A stretch of DNA of 36,909 nucleotides from the NCBI GenBank assembly GCA_016211085.1, contig JACQSY010000125.1, forward strand, positions 1 to 36,909. The letters run 5' to 3'. Positions within the stretch are counted from its first letter, which is position 1. Each line of letters opens with the position of its first letter. The DNA is from Acidobacteriota bacterium (GTDB lineage: Bacteria > Acidobacteriota > UBA6911 > RPQK01 > JACQSY01). The position numbers and the translations under genes are program-made. Below the pieces are notes generated by a model. It had not been told where the DNA came from, did no database searches, and was given only the letters and a program-made list of their open reading frames with translations. Positions 9,601-17,537 of this stretch are shown piece by piece.

Positions 9601-9781
9601 CAAGCAAGCGCGCCTGGCTGGTCTCCAGATTTGTGACCGAAATGCTCGCCCCGGGCAACACCGCCCCGCTCTGGTCCTTTACGGTCCCCGAGATTGCCGC
9701 AATAGGAAGTTGCGCAAAAAGCAATACAGGGAAAACCAAAACTAACAATATTACTAAGCTGGTTCTTACAAAGCTCGACAT
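6686..9781 (-). CDS. TonB-dependent receptor with carboxypeptidase-regulatory domain
   Basis: This 1,031-residue outer-membrane receptor has a signal peptide (residues 1-24, ...LLFAQ), a carboxypeptidase-regulatory beta-sandwich (about 28-110, ISGTVKDQSGAVLPGASISV), a plug domain (about 115-240, with DLPLNGRNFVDLAFLQTG and GSQIEIVSKSGGNAFHGS) and a long beta-barrel ending in aromatic LKLIF, as barrel-assembly signals do. This architecture is abundant in Acidobacteriota and imports oligomers or siderophore-like ligands with TonB energy. The start is ATG 9781: AAGGAGG lies six bases before it, whereas an upstream in-frame ATG has none. The cargo is not evident. Neighbours are a flavin oxidase and exported amidohydrolases downstream. 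No TonB-ExbBD genes are in the window. Confidence 0.95.
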   Translation of the reverse strand: MSSFVRTSLVILLVLVFPVLLFAQLPIAAISGTVKDQSGAVLPGASISVTNLETSQARLLVSDENGRYKAAALSVGRYELTAELPGFRMVVRQVTLVVGQEAVVDFELPVGEVSEKVEVRGEAPLVDTRTSSLGGLVNDQKVADLPLNGRNFVDLAFLQTGVHEHKNVQLIAGMSGTWFSSNGAPLRSNNHLMDGAIMTNLWGANSASISGTTLGVEGIREFRVVTNTFSAEYGMTMGSQIEIVSKSGGNAFHGSLFHFLRNSALDARNFFDRKTASNPRRLPSFKRNNFGGAIGGPIVEDKTFFHFTYEGLEERLGVTTVSNTLPASAKVDGGLVPVINPVIKPFLKLYPDPNLPGNQFTFPFNQPTSESFFQGRGDHTFSSSDSFFVRYTFHDAEVTRPRAFPGFTDALQSRSQYATLSETHLFSSNLLNTFRFSYSRTNMLANSQGVKAPEFAMIPDRQMGNLIVGGLSDMGPDPGTTTGVKQNIFTWSDDVFYTRGDHSLKFGVVINRFQMYSETGLVKNGYIVFPNISNFLLGRALFWFAETPGSSQARTYHFTTLGHYIQDDWQVNPSLTLNLGLRYEFHTVPEEQHGKQSGLRNLATDKDVTIGALFRNPSLKNFGPRVGFAWNINGDSETVVRGGFGTVYDIGNIGSALLQVGIAQPPFSLRTIVIAPTLTIPLTFPPPGVGGAIRTIDYNLEQPHLLQYNLTVERALPKNTVLRLAYGGSRGLNLMQNKEGNPRIAQIQPDGRKFWPATTTRRNRNWDTVTLIDAGGNSWYNSLQLGLEKRFGSLQFQSSYTWSKTIDDTQGQLSRESNTAFSFGTDPEDRKVDQGLADFDVAHNWKLNWIYRLPGTTGAGAASKLLEGWWISGIVTLQSGRTFTPVLLANRSRSGVLGNSQELDRPNLVAGRKPDDIVRGGPDQYFDPSAFTIPAAGFLGTAGRNILRGPGYATVDFAVAKDTGLRFLGESGKVEFRAEIFNLLNRANFGPPDRRVFGGVQDVEAPLPTAGKINTTSGSARQIQFGLKLIF

Positions 9782-9940
9782 AGAGCCTCCTTGGAAAGAA
9801 AAGACGTCCATAGCCGGAACTGCCTGAAAGCCAGAACTGAGGGGGGATTATAACCGGGATGTCAAGGCGTGGACAGCGCTCATTGGCCTTGGCCCGGGAA
9901 AAAACGACTTGTGAACGGCGGCAACTTAACGGACGCCACA

Positions 9941-10369
9941 TCAGGGCTGGGGCGGTCGCGAGTCAGAACGTAGCAAGTGGATCCAGTCCTCGCCGGCCAC
10001 CTCGACCTTGATCAGGTCATCGTGCTGTTCGCCGCGCCTTAAAAAAATTCGTGTATGGGAAATTCGCTCGCCGGATGCAACCAGGTTGCTCTCAAAGGTA
10101 TAGGCGTCCTGATTCCATTCTTCATTTCCAATTTGCGTAAAAGAGATCACATGCAAGCCATTCTCAACGCGGTGCTGGAAAAGATACCTGCCCCTCTTTA
10201 AGACCGCAAAATCCACCAAAACATCGGACCCGAACTTAATGCGGCTTTGTTTTCCCACCTTGATTGTCTTGTCGCCAGGTGAATCGTGGGGCCCGTCGTG
10301 AGCTTTTGCTGGAACACTCAGGACCACAGCAATCGTGAGAACCCGCAAAACGCGCTTGAGGCACTCCAT
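9941..10369 (-). CDS. Small exported protein of unknown function
   Basis: I do not recognise this family. From ATG 10369, preceded by GGGAGGA eight bases upstream, it encodes 142 residues: a signal peptide ending ...SVPAKA, then a histidine-containing mature start (HDGPHDSPGD) and a region rich in alternating hydrophobic residues that looks like a small beta-sandwich (IKVGKQSRIKFGSDVLVDFAV, then YLFQHRVENGLHVISF). The open frame extends further upstream, but that part overlaps the preceding gene's 3' end and lacks a ribosome site. The start lies 60 bp beyond the membrane glycosyltransferase-like gene. The His/Asp-rich N-terminus might bind a metal; that is a guess. Confidence 0.75.
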   Translation of the reverse strand: MECLKRVLRVLTIAVVLSVPAKAHDGPHDSPGDKTIKVGKQSRIKFGSDVLVDFAVLKRGRYLFQHRVENGLHVISFTQIGNEEWNQDAYTFESNLVASGERISHTRIFLRRGEQHDDLIKVEVAGEDWIHLLRSDSRPPQP

Positions 10370-10428
10370 CAGGTTTTTCCTCCCAGCCTGCTTCGAAACA
10401 CTAAAGAGTAGCTCAACTGGCACAGCAT

Positions 10429-11724
10429 TCAAAGTGAGGGCCGACCTTCGACGTAAAGATAGCGCTTTTGTTTGGGTTCCCATCGCAGGACAGGACAAGA
10501 CTTGCACTGGTTTCGTGGTTCGTTGACGTGGAGATCCTCTGTGCTCCAGGGGGGCGTGGCTCGGGTAGCGAGCCGGGCAATCCATGGATTCAGGGGAAAG
10601 TTCTCGATCAAAAGAGACTGAGGCTCGACCGATCTCAAATGTTCCACGAGCTGCGCAGTCGGTGCAGCGCGGACCTCAAACTGATCGTCCTTAACTGCCC
10701 AAAGGTATCCGATGTTCCCCGTCACAAAGAGGAGGGCCAACATCTGCCGCGCACGGCCGGAATAACCGGCGATCAAGTTTGCGAGAGCGGCACAAAGCCC
10801 CAATGAAGCCAGGTAAAGATGACGGCTTGGAACATGGTTCTGATATGTCAAGAAGATGTAAGGAAGCAGTGCTGTTGCCATCCATAACAAGGGAAACTGA
10901 AGCTGGGACAGTGCTTCGCGGAACACGCGCCCCTTGAGAAAAACAGCCACATAAAGCCAGGGAAATGCAAGACGGTGAATGCTGTTGGCAAACACGGGCA
11001 CCGCATGAAGACCGGGACGATAGAATCCACCGGCAGCCAGGCTGTTGGAGTCCAGTGTGTACAGCATCACGCCCAGAAACAGCAACGTGGGCAACAGCAG
11101 CAACGCAAGAAGGCGAAGATGAGGAAAACGGCTGCTTTTCCAATATTCAAACAGCGCGATCAAGAGCGGCAAAATGACTGCAGATTCCTTGGTGAACAAA
11201 GCTGCCGCATAAGCCAGCGTGGCGAGGACATATCTGTTCTGGACCCAGAGCAAGAGCACCAGCAGTGAGAAAAATCCCAGCAGAACCTCATGCATTCCGC
11301 CCAGCCACATGACTGCTTCCTGCGGATTTTGAAGGGATGCGAAAAAAAGAGCAGCCCAGGGTGCAAGGGTGGGCGAAAGGACACAAAAGAGCCGCCACAT
11401 CAAAAGCACATTCAAAAAATGAACCAGGAGGGTGAATCCATAATAAAAGCCCGCTTCATATCCGAACAGCTTTTTCAAGATAAGAAATGCCGCATAGGTG
11501 GTGGCGCGAAAATTTTCAGGCGGAATGCTGAAAAGAAACAGCGGATCGTGCTTCCATTCCTCGACCCGCTCCAGAAAGACATAGTCATCCGAAATGAATC
11601 CATTATTGAAAGCGGGAGCGTACGCCAGCAGACACACCCCAAAAAGAAGCGCTGCCCAGCGCCACGTTGATTCCAGCCACGCGGATGATGCATTCCGCAC
11701 CGGTGGAATGTCCTGGTTCTTCAC
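10429..11724 (-). CDS. Polytopic membrane protein, GT-C glycosyltransferase-like
   Basis: The 431-residue protein has about ten hydrophobic segments, and the first periplasmic loop carries FNNGFISDDYVFL, with the Asp-Asp pair typical of GT-C enzymes (PMT/ArnT/TMTC-like) that use polyprenyl-linked sugars. A short soluble tail (last ~80 residues) contains CKSC. It should sit in the inner membrane and may move a sugar to a lipid or protein outside the cytoplasm; donor and acceptor are unknown. The start is GTG at 11724, which overlaps a TGA stop of a possible small upstream frame (GTGA). The neighbouring exported protein follows after 60 bp. Confidence 0.78.
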   Translation of the reverse strand: MKNQDIPPVRNASSAWLESTWRWAALLFGVCLLAYAPAFNNGFISDDYVFLERVEEWKHDPLFLFSIPPENFRATTYAAFLILKKLFGYEAGFYYGFTLLVHFLNVLLMWRLFCVLSPTLAPWAALFFASLQNPQEAVMWLGGMHEVLLGFFSLLVLLLWVQNRYVLATLAYAAALFTKESAVILPLLIALFEYWKSSRFPHLRLLALLLLPTLLFLGVMLYTLDSNSLAAGGFYRPGLHAVPVFANSIHRLAFPWLYVAVFLKGRVFREALSQLQFPLLWMATALLPYIFLTYQNHVPSRHLYLASLGLCAALANLIAGYSGRARQMLALLFVTGNIGYLWAVKDDQFEVRAAPTAQLVEHLRSVEPQSLLIENFPLNPWIARLATRATPPWSTEDLHVNEPRNQCKSCPVLRWEPKQKRYLYVEGRPSL

Positions 11725-11891
11725 GCCGCTTCTTCCTCCATGAAAAACCGCAAGGCAATCGGCATGCTCAAGACAAGATTCCGCACGGCATGCTTGGTGT
11801 GCGTCATGTCAAAAAACAGTAACATCAGGCGCAGACGAATATCTACCTGCAGCGTCCCGAGAGAGCCCTTATGGACCTGAATCTCACACAA
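11721..11891 (-). CDS. Possible small protein coupled to the GT-C-like gene
   Basis: An open frame ends at TGA 11723-11721, sharing a GTGA overlap with the next gene's start. From TTG 11891 it would encode 56 residues (LCEIQVHKGSLGTLQVDIRL..., ...MPIALRFFMEEEAA); ATG 11825 would give 34. The composition looks protein-like and the overlap suggests translational coupling, but neither start has a clear ribosome binding site. The 5' end overlaps nothing but lies just past the amidohydrolase stop. Function unknown; it may be a chance frame. Confidence 0.3.
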   Translation of the reverse strand: MCEIQVHKGSLGTLQVDIRLRLMLLFFDMTHTKHAVRNLVLSMPIALRFFMEEEAA

Positions 11892-11905
11892 AAGGGGACT
11901 GGCGA

Positions 11906-13882
11906 TCAGGAACGGCTGTTGGGGAAGGGCCGCCGCCTTTTGACTAAATCCGTAAAGGTCGAAATGAGGGCGCCGGGCGGATTCAATCCGGTTTCCATTG
12001 CAAAACGGGAGTGAACAAAGACCATGGAACCGCCCACTACCGTCAGCAAAGGTTGCAGGTTGGAAATTTCATCTTCCGGGATGAAGAGGTAATCACGGTC
12101 GAGTATCAGGAGGTCGGCAAGCTTACCCGGCTCCAGAGAACCCAACTGCTTCTCTTTTAGAACGTAGCGCGCTCCATTGATGGTGGCAATCCTGAGGGCA
12201 GTCATCCGGTCGACTCGTTCTTGTGCCCCCCAGACCTTTCCGCGAGCATCCTTACGCGTGATGAGCAATTCGAGGCTGTGCCAAAAGGTGCGGTGCTCAT
12301 TTTCGCCGGTAGCACGGTCCACCAGCGTTTGAGCCTGGTCCTGATGTTCCTCGAGCGACACGTTGATGCCGGCCCGCACCAGGCTTTTCACCGGGTGAAG
12401 AAAAGCATGCACAACCGGCTCGCCCAGAATCCGTGCCGTATTTTCGGCATTGGCGAAGCTGGGACTGCAACTCCACATCACGTTGAGCCGAGCGGCACGC
12501 GGAATATCTTGCGGATTGATCCAGGTACAGTGGTCCATGCTCCAGCCGCTGACGCTCCCGGGTTTTCCAGCGTGGATTCTTTCAAACATGGTCAGGAGCA
12601 TGCGATGTGTGGCATCACCGTCGACGTGCGCATTTGCGGAGCGTAATCCCGCTTCAGCCACCTTTTCATACCATTCCTGAAAGTAGTTTGCGGCGAGCGG
12701 GGCTCCGTTTCCGCGGGGAGCGCCGTTAAATTCACGGTCAAGATAGCACCAGCCCCGCGGAAACCATTCCGACATGGGGTTTCCCGCACCCATGCCTATG
12801 TTTCCCAGGGCCGGTCCTTGGGGCGCGTTCACACTCACTCTCCTTAAATCAGTGCAGGATCCAAACGAGGCGCCGTCGGTCAGTGAGACTGTCAGGGCTG
12901 AGACCCAAAGATGCTCCGAGCCTTGGCCCATTTTGACGTTTTTCCAATCCTTCCACTCCGGGTCATCAAAGGCTTGCTGGAGAGCGTAGCCAATTCGCAG
13001 GGAGAGATTGCCTTTGTTTTCCAGGTGCCGGAAGACTCGCACGCTGTATTCAGGAAGACGCGTTGAGATGGTAGTAATCCCCACCGCGTTCAATTCTTCA
13101 ATGGATTTCTTGTAAATGCCGGCCAGTTGCTCCGCTGGCGGCAGCGGAAGGAGAAGATGAGGAAGACGGCTTGCCGGAGGACCCAGGTGGCCATCCGGCT
13201 TTCCAGAGGAATCAAGCCAATAACGGCCGTATTTTTCAATGAATCTCCCGTATTTCTCCCACAGGATTTTCACCGCCTTGCTATTGACCAGATTCCCTAC
13301 CGTGGAGGGGAAACCCAGATTCACGACCACGGGGTGGTCCCTGCTCACTGTGTCCAGATCCCAGCGTGTAAGCTCAGTCCAGAGTAAGCGGATATTTTCG
13401 ATACTGAGTGCCTCCGAATCTGAAAAGTAAACCCATTCGCCAGGTTGAAAGGAGTACTTTCGAAAAGTTTCGTCGATCTGTTGGAGGAAATCTTCTTTCG
13501 AGCGAATCGCCTTCCAGTTTAACGGATACTGCCGGAGCCCTGGTGCGCCCAGTTCGTTCCCATAATTTCCTTCCGCTGCAAAGTGAGGATGCGTATGCGT
13601 GTTGATCAGTCCGGGGATTACGGTTCGACCTTTTAAATTAATTTCGAGCGTCTCCGGACCAGCCAGCTTCCGAATGCTGCTGGTCGAGCCGACAGCGGCA
13701 ATCTTCTCTCCGGTGATGGCGATCGCTTCCACAATGCTGAAATTTTCATCGACTGTAACAATTTCCCCATTGTAAAGAATCAGGTCCACCTTGCCTTGCG
13801 CGCTCACCCAAAAGCTGAAATGAATGGCTATAAGAAGAATTAAGGTGGAGGTTGAAACTTTTATTGAAGCAGATTGAGTCAT
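11906..13882 (-). CDS. Exported amidohydrolase paralogue with altered active-site motifs
   Basis: A 658-residue relative of the 3230-4975 gene. It has a signal segment (LILLIAIHFSFWVSAQ), the same lead (LILYNGEIVTVDENFSIVEA), HTHPHF metal ligands, SANAHVDGDATHR and SMDHCTWINPQD ligand segments, and the closing GSLEPGKLADLLILD. Two motifs differ from its paralogue: the KMSIDGG segment is replaced by TVSLTDGASFG with no lysine, and the AYGSD loop by NVSLEEHQDQ. So the bridging lysine and catalytic aspartate may be missing or replaced, or substituted from nearby residues. It is probably periplasmic; substrate unknown. The start is the first ATG, with a weak AGAGA upstream. It heads the minus-strand series. 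Confidence 0.9.
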   Translation of the reverse strand: MTQSASIKVSTSTLILLIAIHFSFWVSAQGKVDLILYNGEIVTVDENFSIVEAIAITGEKIAAVGSTSSIRKLAGPETLEINLKGRTVIPGLINTHTHPHFAAEGNYGNELGAPGLRQYPLNWKAIRSKEDFLQQIDETFRKYSFQPGEWVYFSDSEALSIENIRLLWTELTRWDLDTVSRDHPVVVNLGFPSTVGNLVNSKAVKILWEKYGRFIEKYGRYWLDSSGKPDGHLGPPASRLPHLLLPLPPAEQLAGIYKKSIEELNAVGITTISTRLPEYSVRVFRHLENKGNLSLRIGYALQQAFDDPEWKDWKNVKMGQGSEHLWVSALTVSLTDGASFGSCTDLRRVSVNAPQGPALGNIGMGAGNPMSEWFPRGWCYLDREFNGAPRGNGAPLAANYFQEWYEKVAEAGLRSANAHVDGDATHRMLLTMFERIHAGKPGSVSGWSMDHCTWINPQDIPRAARLNVMWSCSPSFANAENTARILGEPVVHAFLHPVKSLVRAGINVSLEEHQDQAQTLVDRATGENEHRTFWHSLELLITRKDARGKVWGAQERVDRMTALRIATINGARYVLKEKQLGSLEPGKLADLLILDRDYLFIPEDEISNLQPLLTVVGGSMVFVHSRFAMETGLNPPGALISTFTDLVKRRRPFPNSRS

Positions 13883-14286
13883 TCTCTGATCTTACGGCGA
13901 GCGTAAAACAGAAGCATCTAAAAAACAAAAGACAGCTTTTTGAATATGTATTCCAGTCGCGGCGGCTTGGGATGGTGTACTTTCACGGGTTGCTTATGGA
14001 CATGCGGCAACACATTGCCACTTTTTGTAACGGGCGACCTGTCGCCCGCTGTGAAAGCACGACCACACTCCAGGGCCAGAAGGTATATCTGAGGCGTCAC
14101 CATGCTGAGCGCAAGCGTTGCTTCGGGAGTGCTCCCTTGCGTCACACTTTGAAAAACCTCGGTGGGTCAGCCGATCCGATTCGCATTCGTCAGTACATGA
14201 GATTAAAATTACAGGCAGTTGCCTGAAACGTCCCGCAGCGTTGTATGCATGATGGTTAAAGTTTTATGAGTCTCAAGAGGTTTGCA
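13883..14286. other. 404-bp region between divergent genes
   Basis: No gene is supported. It should hold promoters for the minus-strand amidohydrolase and the plus-strand HEAT protein, but I see no convincing box pair. An 18-bp near-palindrome (14031-14048) lies within. The ribosome binding site AAGAGG at 14275-14280 sets the start of the next gene at 14287. Confidence 0.45.
14031..14048. repeat. GC-rich palindrome CGGGCGACCTGTCGCCCG
   Basis: CGGGCGAC is followed after two bases by its exact complement GTCGCCCG, so it can form a 7-bp stem with a 4-nt loop. The GGGCGAC wording also ends the right arm of the 15844-15913 hairpin, hinting at a related repeat family. No T-tract is present. Confidence 0.5.
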
Positions 14287-15702
14287 ATGGGAAAAACAGC
14301 CGGATTTGTGGTGGCGATTTTGATCCTTTTTGGGGGTACAGCCTTGGCACAAGCCCCAAGGCAAAGAAGTGTTGAAGGGCTAATCTATGACCTAAAACAT
14401 CCCGAAGCTGATCGGAGGGTAGAGGCGGCGCGACTGCTTGCCTTGCACCGCCTGCGCGAAGCTGTGCCCGGCTTGATTGAAGCTACTCAGGATCCAGACG
14501 ACCTGGTACGGCTGGAGGCATTGAAAGCGCTGGTCCGGATCAATGACCGCCGTGCCCTTTCTGCCTACATTCGGCTTACCAGCGACCCCAAAACGTCCAT
14601 ACAAGAAAAGTCCATCGAAGGGATTATCAACCTCTATGTCACGGAAGAAGGAGGCTTCATTCACGGCATCAAGCGTTTTGTGGAAGTAGTGAATCCTTTC
14701 AGCGATGACTATAATCCGCTGGTGGTGGAGTCTTACATTGCCGTCGACAGTGAGGCGGTCAAGGCTGTGTCGCAGTTGTTGAGTTCTGCGGATGCCGGCA
14801 TCAGGAAGGACGCGGCGTTGGCGCTGGGGATCCTGAGGGCGCAAGCCAGCGTTGGACTGATTCAATCCATACTCGAGCGCGAAACCAGTAATTCGGTAAA
14901 GGTGGAATTGATTCGCGCCTTGTACAAAATTGCGGATGCGGACGCGGCCCGAGTGCTGGTTCCGTTTATCGATGACCCCGACAAAAAGGTCCATGATGAG
15001 GCGATTTTCACGTCAGGTCGTCTTCGCGTGAAGGAGGCAGTCCCTCGTCTGACAGAGATCTACCGTTCCGGCGTCCAGGAGCGCAGGAAGATACTTGGCG
15101 TGGTTCCCGCCAGCGGCGCCGACGATCTTCAAAAAAAGGTCCTGGAAGCGCTTGCCTTTATCGGCGATCCCTCGAGCAAGGAGTTTTTCGTTGTAGCCTT
15201 AGATGACCCGCGCGACGCGGTGCGCCAGTATGGGGCGGAGGGGTTGGCCCGATTGGGGGATTCCAGCGTGACCACACTCGTGGCCACCCGTCACCTGCAG
15301 GAAAAATCAAGCAAAGCCCGGTTGGCTATGTCCTTTGCTTTGTTTCGGCTGGGCCGCGAAGAACACCTTGTGGAACTGGTGGGTGAAATCAATGATGGCA
15401 GTCAAGCCTTTGACTACCTTCTGGAACTTTCGCCGGCTGAAGTAAACAAGCTTTACCCTTTTTTACGGAGCGAGAAAAATTCCGTGCAGGCCCGGGTGCT
15501 GGATGTGATCGGCTTGCGCGGGGACGCTTCAGTCCTACCGGTGGTGCAGCAGTGGACCCAGAGTGAGAGCGCGGAAGTGGTCTCAGCCGCCAATCTTGCC
15601 ATACGCCGGATTCAGGGACGCCAGGGTCCTTCCGCTCCAGCCGGTGCAGAAATCCCGGGAATGTGCGAAGAGCGCTTTCTTGCGCAAACCGCGATGGCCT
15701 GA
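14287..15702 (+). CDS. Exported HEAT-repeat protein
   Basis: The 471-residue product begins with a signal peptide (MGKTAGFVVAILILFGGTALAQ) and is then built from HEAT/PBS-lyase-like helical repeats, for example ADRRVEAARLLALHRLREAVPGLI, DDLVRLEALKALVRIND, AGIRKDAALALGILRAQASV and DKKVHDEAIFTSGRLRVKEAVP. Such superhelices act as protein-binding scaffolds in the periplasm; no catalytic motif is seen. I chose ATG 14287 rather than the in-frame ATG 14266 because AAGAGG stands six bases before it and the signal peptide fits better. The gene is monocistronic, with a perfect hairpin about 140 bp downstream. The partner is unknown. Confidence 0.88.
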   Translation: MGKTAGFVVAILILFGGTALAQAPRQRSVEGLIYDLKHPEADRRVEAARLLALHRLREAVPGLIEATQDPDDLVRLEALKALVRINDRRALSAYIRLTSDPKTSIQEKSIEGIINLYVTEEGGFIHGIKRFVEVVNPFSDDYNPLVVESYIAVDSEAVKAVSQLLSSADAGIRKDAALALGILRAQASVGLIQSILERETSNSVKVELIRALYKIADADAARVLVPFIDDPDKKVHDEAIFTSGRLRVKEAVPRLTEIYRSGVQERRKILGVVPASGADDLQKKVLEALAFIGDPSSKEFFVVALDDPRDAVRQYGAEGLARLGDSSVTTLVATRHLQEKSSKARLAMSFALFRLGREEHLVELVGEINDGSQAFDYLLELSPAEVNKLYPFLRSEKNSVQARVLDVIGLRGDASVLPVVQQWTQSESAEVVSAANLAIRRIQGRQGPSAPAGAEIPGMCEERFLAQTAMA

Positions 15703-16085
15703 GTTGATCGCGCAGTTTTCCGATGAGCCGGTGCGAACGAGCGCTTTTGGTGCGACAACGCAAACGCTTACTCCGGAGACGATCTCAAACGCTGTCAATC
15801 CCGTCACCCTGGTGAAGGCCGTATGGGGAGAACAGCAGGTCTATCGCCCGCCCCAAAACGGCGGGCTCGGATGAGAATATTTTCCACAGAGCCCGCCGTT
15901 TTGGGGCGGGCGACGAGAAACTCATACAAATGAAGCGCAGCCAATAGACTGTCCCGAACTCCGGCGACAGGGACATAGGACGAACAATTTCGAGCTGCTG
16001 GCACAGCGGAAAGATTAAGAAACCCTGAGTTGTGAGACAGCTTGGCGCTGTATGCGCACTGCGGATGCCGGTGTCGAAACCGGCA
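15703..16085. other. 383-bp gap between convergent genes
   Basis: It separates the HEAT gene and ubiD-like gene, which converge. The first ~130 bp stay open in one frame (..FGATTQTLTPETISNAVNPVTLVKAVWG..) and look weakly protein-like, perhaps a relic, but no start or ribosome site is seen. The rest contains the large hairpin at 15844-15913 and a smaller one at 16065-16086. Confidence 0.45.
15844..15913. repeat. Perfect 25-bp-arm hairpin, 70 bp long
   Basis: Positions 15844-15868 and 15889-15913 are exact reverse complements (25 of 25) around a 20-nt AT-rich loop. The arms contain GCCCGCC, a run of four A (four T opposite) and GGCGGGC. It is too long and too perfect for a common terminator and has no coding content, so a REP/MITE-type element or a bidirectional terminator between the convergent genes is likely. 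Confidence 0.7.
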
Positions 16086-16086
16086 T
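16065..16086 (-). terminator. Small hairpin at the ubiD stop
   Basis: ATGCCGGT (16065-16072) pairs with ACCGGCAT (16079-16086) around a 6-nt loop, touching the stop codon of the decarboxylase gene. No T-run follows on the minus strand, so termination is uncertain; it may only protect the transcript's 3' end. Confidence 0.35.
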
Positions 16087-17537
16087 TAAAGCCCCAGATC
16101 TTTCCAGAGCCGGTCGACTCGATCTTTTACTGCTGGGTTCATCTTGATTTCTGGAGGCCACGGGCGCTGAAAACCTTCCTCGGGCCACTTGCGGGTCCCG
16201 TCCACACCCATCTTGGACCCAAAGTTCGGCAAACGCGAAGCATGGTCCAGCGAATCCACTGGGCCCAGTGTGAACTGGATGTCTCGCTCGGGATCGATGT
16301 GGTTAAGGACCTTCCACACCACTTCCTGATAGTTCTTCAAATCTGTGTCTTCATCAAGTACCAGAATGCATTTGGAAAACATGGCCTGGCCCAGGCCCCA
16401 GATGGCATTCATCACCTTGCGAGCATGTCCCGGATAACGCTTGCGGATAGAGACAAGCACCAGATTGTGAAACACGCCTTCAAAAGGCATGTGCATGTCG
16501 ATAATCTCAGGAAGCTGCTTGCGGATGAGCGGCAAAAAGATGCGCTCAACAGCATGCCCCATGTAGCAATCTTCTTGGGGGGGCCTGCCCACAATAATGG
16601 TTTGATAAATAGGCCGGCTGCGTTGAGTGATGCAGGTAACGTGGAACACAGGAAAACGGTCTGCCAGCGAATAAAACCCGGTGTGATCGCCAAAGGGACC
16701 TTCCACCCTAAGCTCATCCAGATCGACATGGCCTTCCAGGATGATTTCAGCCATGGCGGGAACTTCCAGGTCCACCGTTTTACATGGCACCATATCCACC
16801 GGTTTTTGGCGCAGAAAGCCTGCGAACATCATCTCGTCAAGATCGTCCGGCAAGGGAGCAATGGCCGAGAACACCACCGCTGGGTCAGCCCCGATCGCCA
16901 CCGCCACTTCAATACGCCGGACGCCCAGACGCCTAGCTTCACGTTCGTGCTGAGCTCCATGTTTGTGGGTCTGCCAGTGCATGGTGGTGGTCCTCTCATC
17001 AAAGACCTGTATGCGGTACATGCCGCAGTTTCGTCTGGCGGTTTCCGGGTTTTTGCTGAAGACCAGCGGCAAAGTGATGAATCGGCCGGCGTCTTCGGGC
17101 CAACATTGTAGAATGGGAAAATCAAGAAGGGAGAAACCGTCAGTTCGCACCACTTCCTGGCACGGACCGGAGCGGACACTCTTGGGGATAAAGCTTCCCA
17201 GGTCTGCCAGCCTGGGTAAGAGCTTTAACTTGTCAATCAACCCTTCGGGCGGTTTCATGTCCAGCAACTCTTCGAGGCGGCGGCCCACTTCTTCCACCGA
17301 CTGAACGCCCAGCGCAAGACTCATGCGTCGATACGAGCCAAAGGCGTTGATAAGAAGGGGAACTGAAGATCCTTTGACGTTCTCAAACAAAAGAGCTGGG
17401 CCCAACTTCTTGGAAACCCGGTCAGTTATTTCTGATACTTCCAGGAGGGGGTCCACTTCGACCTGGATGCGTTTGAGCTCGCCGGCCTTCTCCAGCGCCG
17501 AGATGAAATCACGCAAATCGCGGAATTCGTAGGCCAT
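16086..17537 (-). CDS. UbiD-family decarboxylase (prenylated-FMN type)
   Basis: From ATG 17537 this is 483 residues, the usual UbiD length. Family motifs are clear: CGMYRIQVFD (171-180), MHWQTHKHGAQH (186-197), and the catalytic E-x-R-x-E triad in DELRVEGPFGDHTG (E275, R277, E279), then the C-terminal LPNFGSKMGVDGTRKWPEEG seen in quinone-pathway members. UbiD enzymes use prenylated FMN, made by UbiX, to decarboxylate aromatic or unsaturated acids; ubiquinone or futalosine-menaquinone synthesis is the likely pathway. UbiX is not in the window. An upstream in-frame ATG (17633) lies inside the preceding gene and is not used. The start overlaps the upstream stop as TGATG, implying translational coupling. 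Confidence 0.92.
   Translation of the reverse strand: MAYEFRDLRDFISALEKAGELKRIQVEVDPLLEVSEITDRVSKKLGPALLFENVKGSSVPLLINAFGSYRRMSLALGVQSVEEVGRRLEELLDMKPPEGLIDKLKLLPRLADLGSFIPKSVRSGPCQEVVRTDGFSLLDFPILQCWPEDAGRFITLPLVFSKNPETARRNCGMYRIQVFDERTTTMHWQTHKHGAQHEREARRLGVRRIEVAVAIGADPAVVFSAIAPLPDDLDEMMFAGFLRQKPVDMVPCKTVDLEVPAMAEIILEGHVDLDELRVEGPFGDHTGFYSLADRFPVFHVTCITQRSRPIYQTIIVGRPPQEDCYMGHAVERIFLPLIRKQLPEIIDMHMPFEGVFHNLVLVSIRKRYPGHARKVMNAIWGLGQAMFSKCILVLDEDTDLKNYQEVVWKVLNHIDPERDIQFTLGPVDSLDHASRLPNFGSKMGVDGTRKWPEEGFQRPWPPEIKMNPAVKDRVDRLWKDLGL

Noticed and set aside
10370..10585. Upstream extension of the small exported protein
   Set aside because: It overlaps the end of the GT-C-like gene, and the signal peptide with a good ribosome site starts at 10369.
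16032..17111. Long plus-strand frame of 359 codons
   Set aside because: It is antisense to the well-supported UbiD gene, has no ribosome site or domain, and is a shadow of that gene's codon use.
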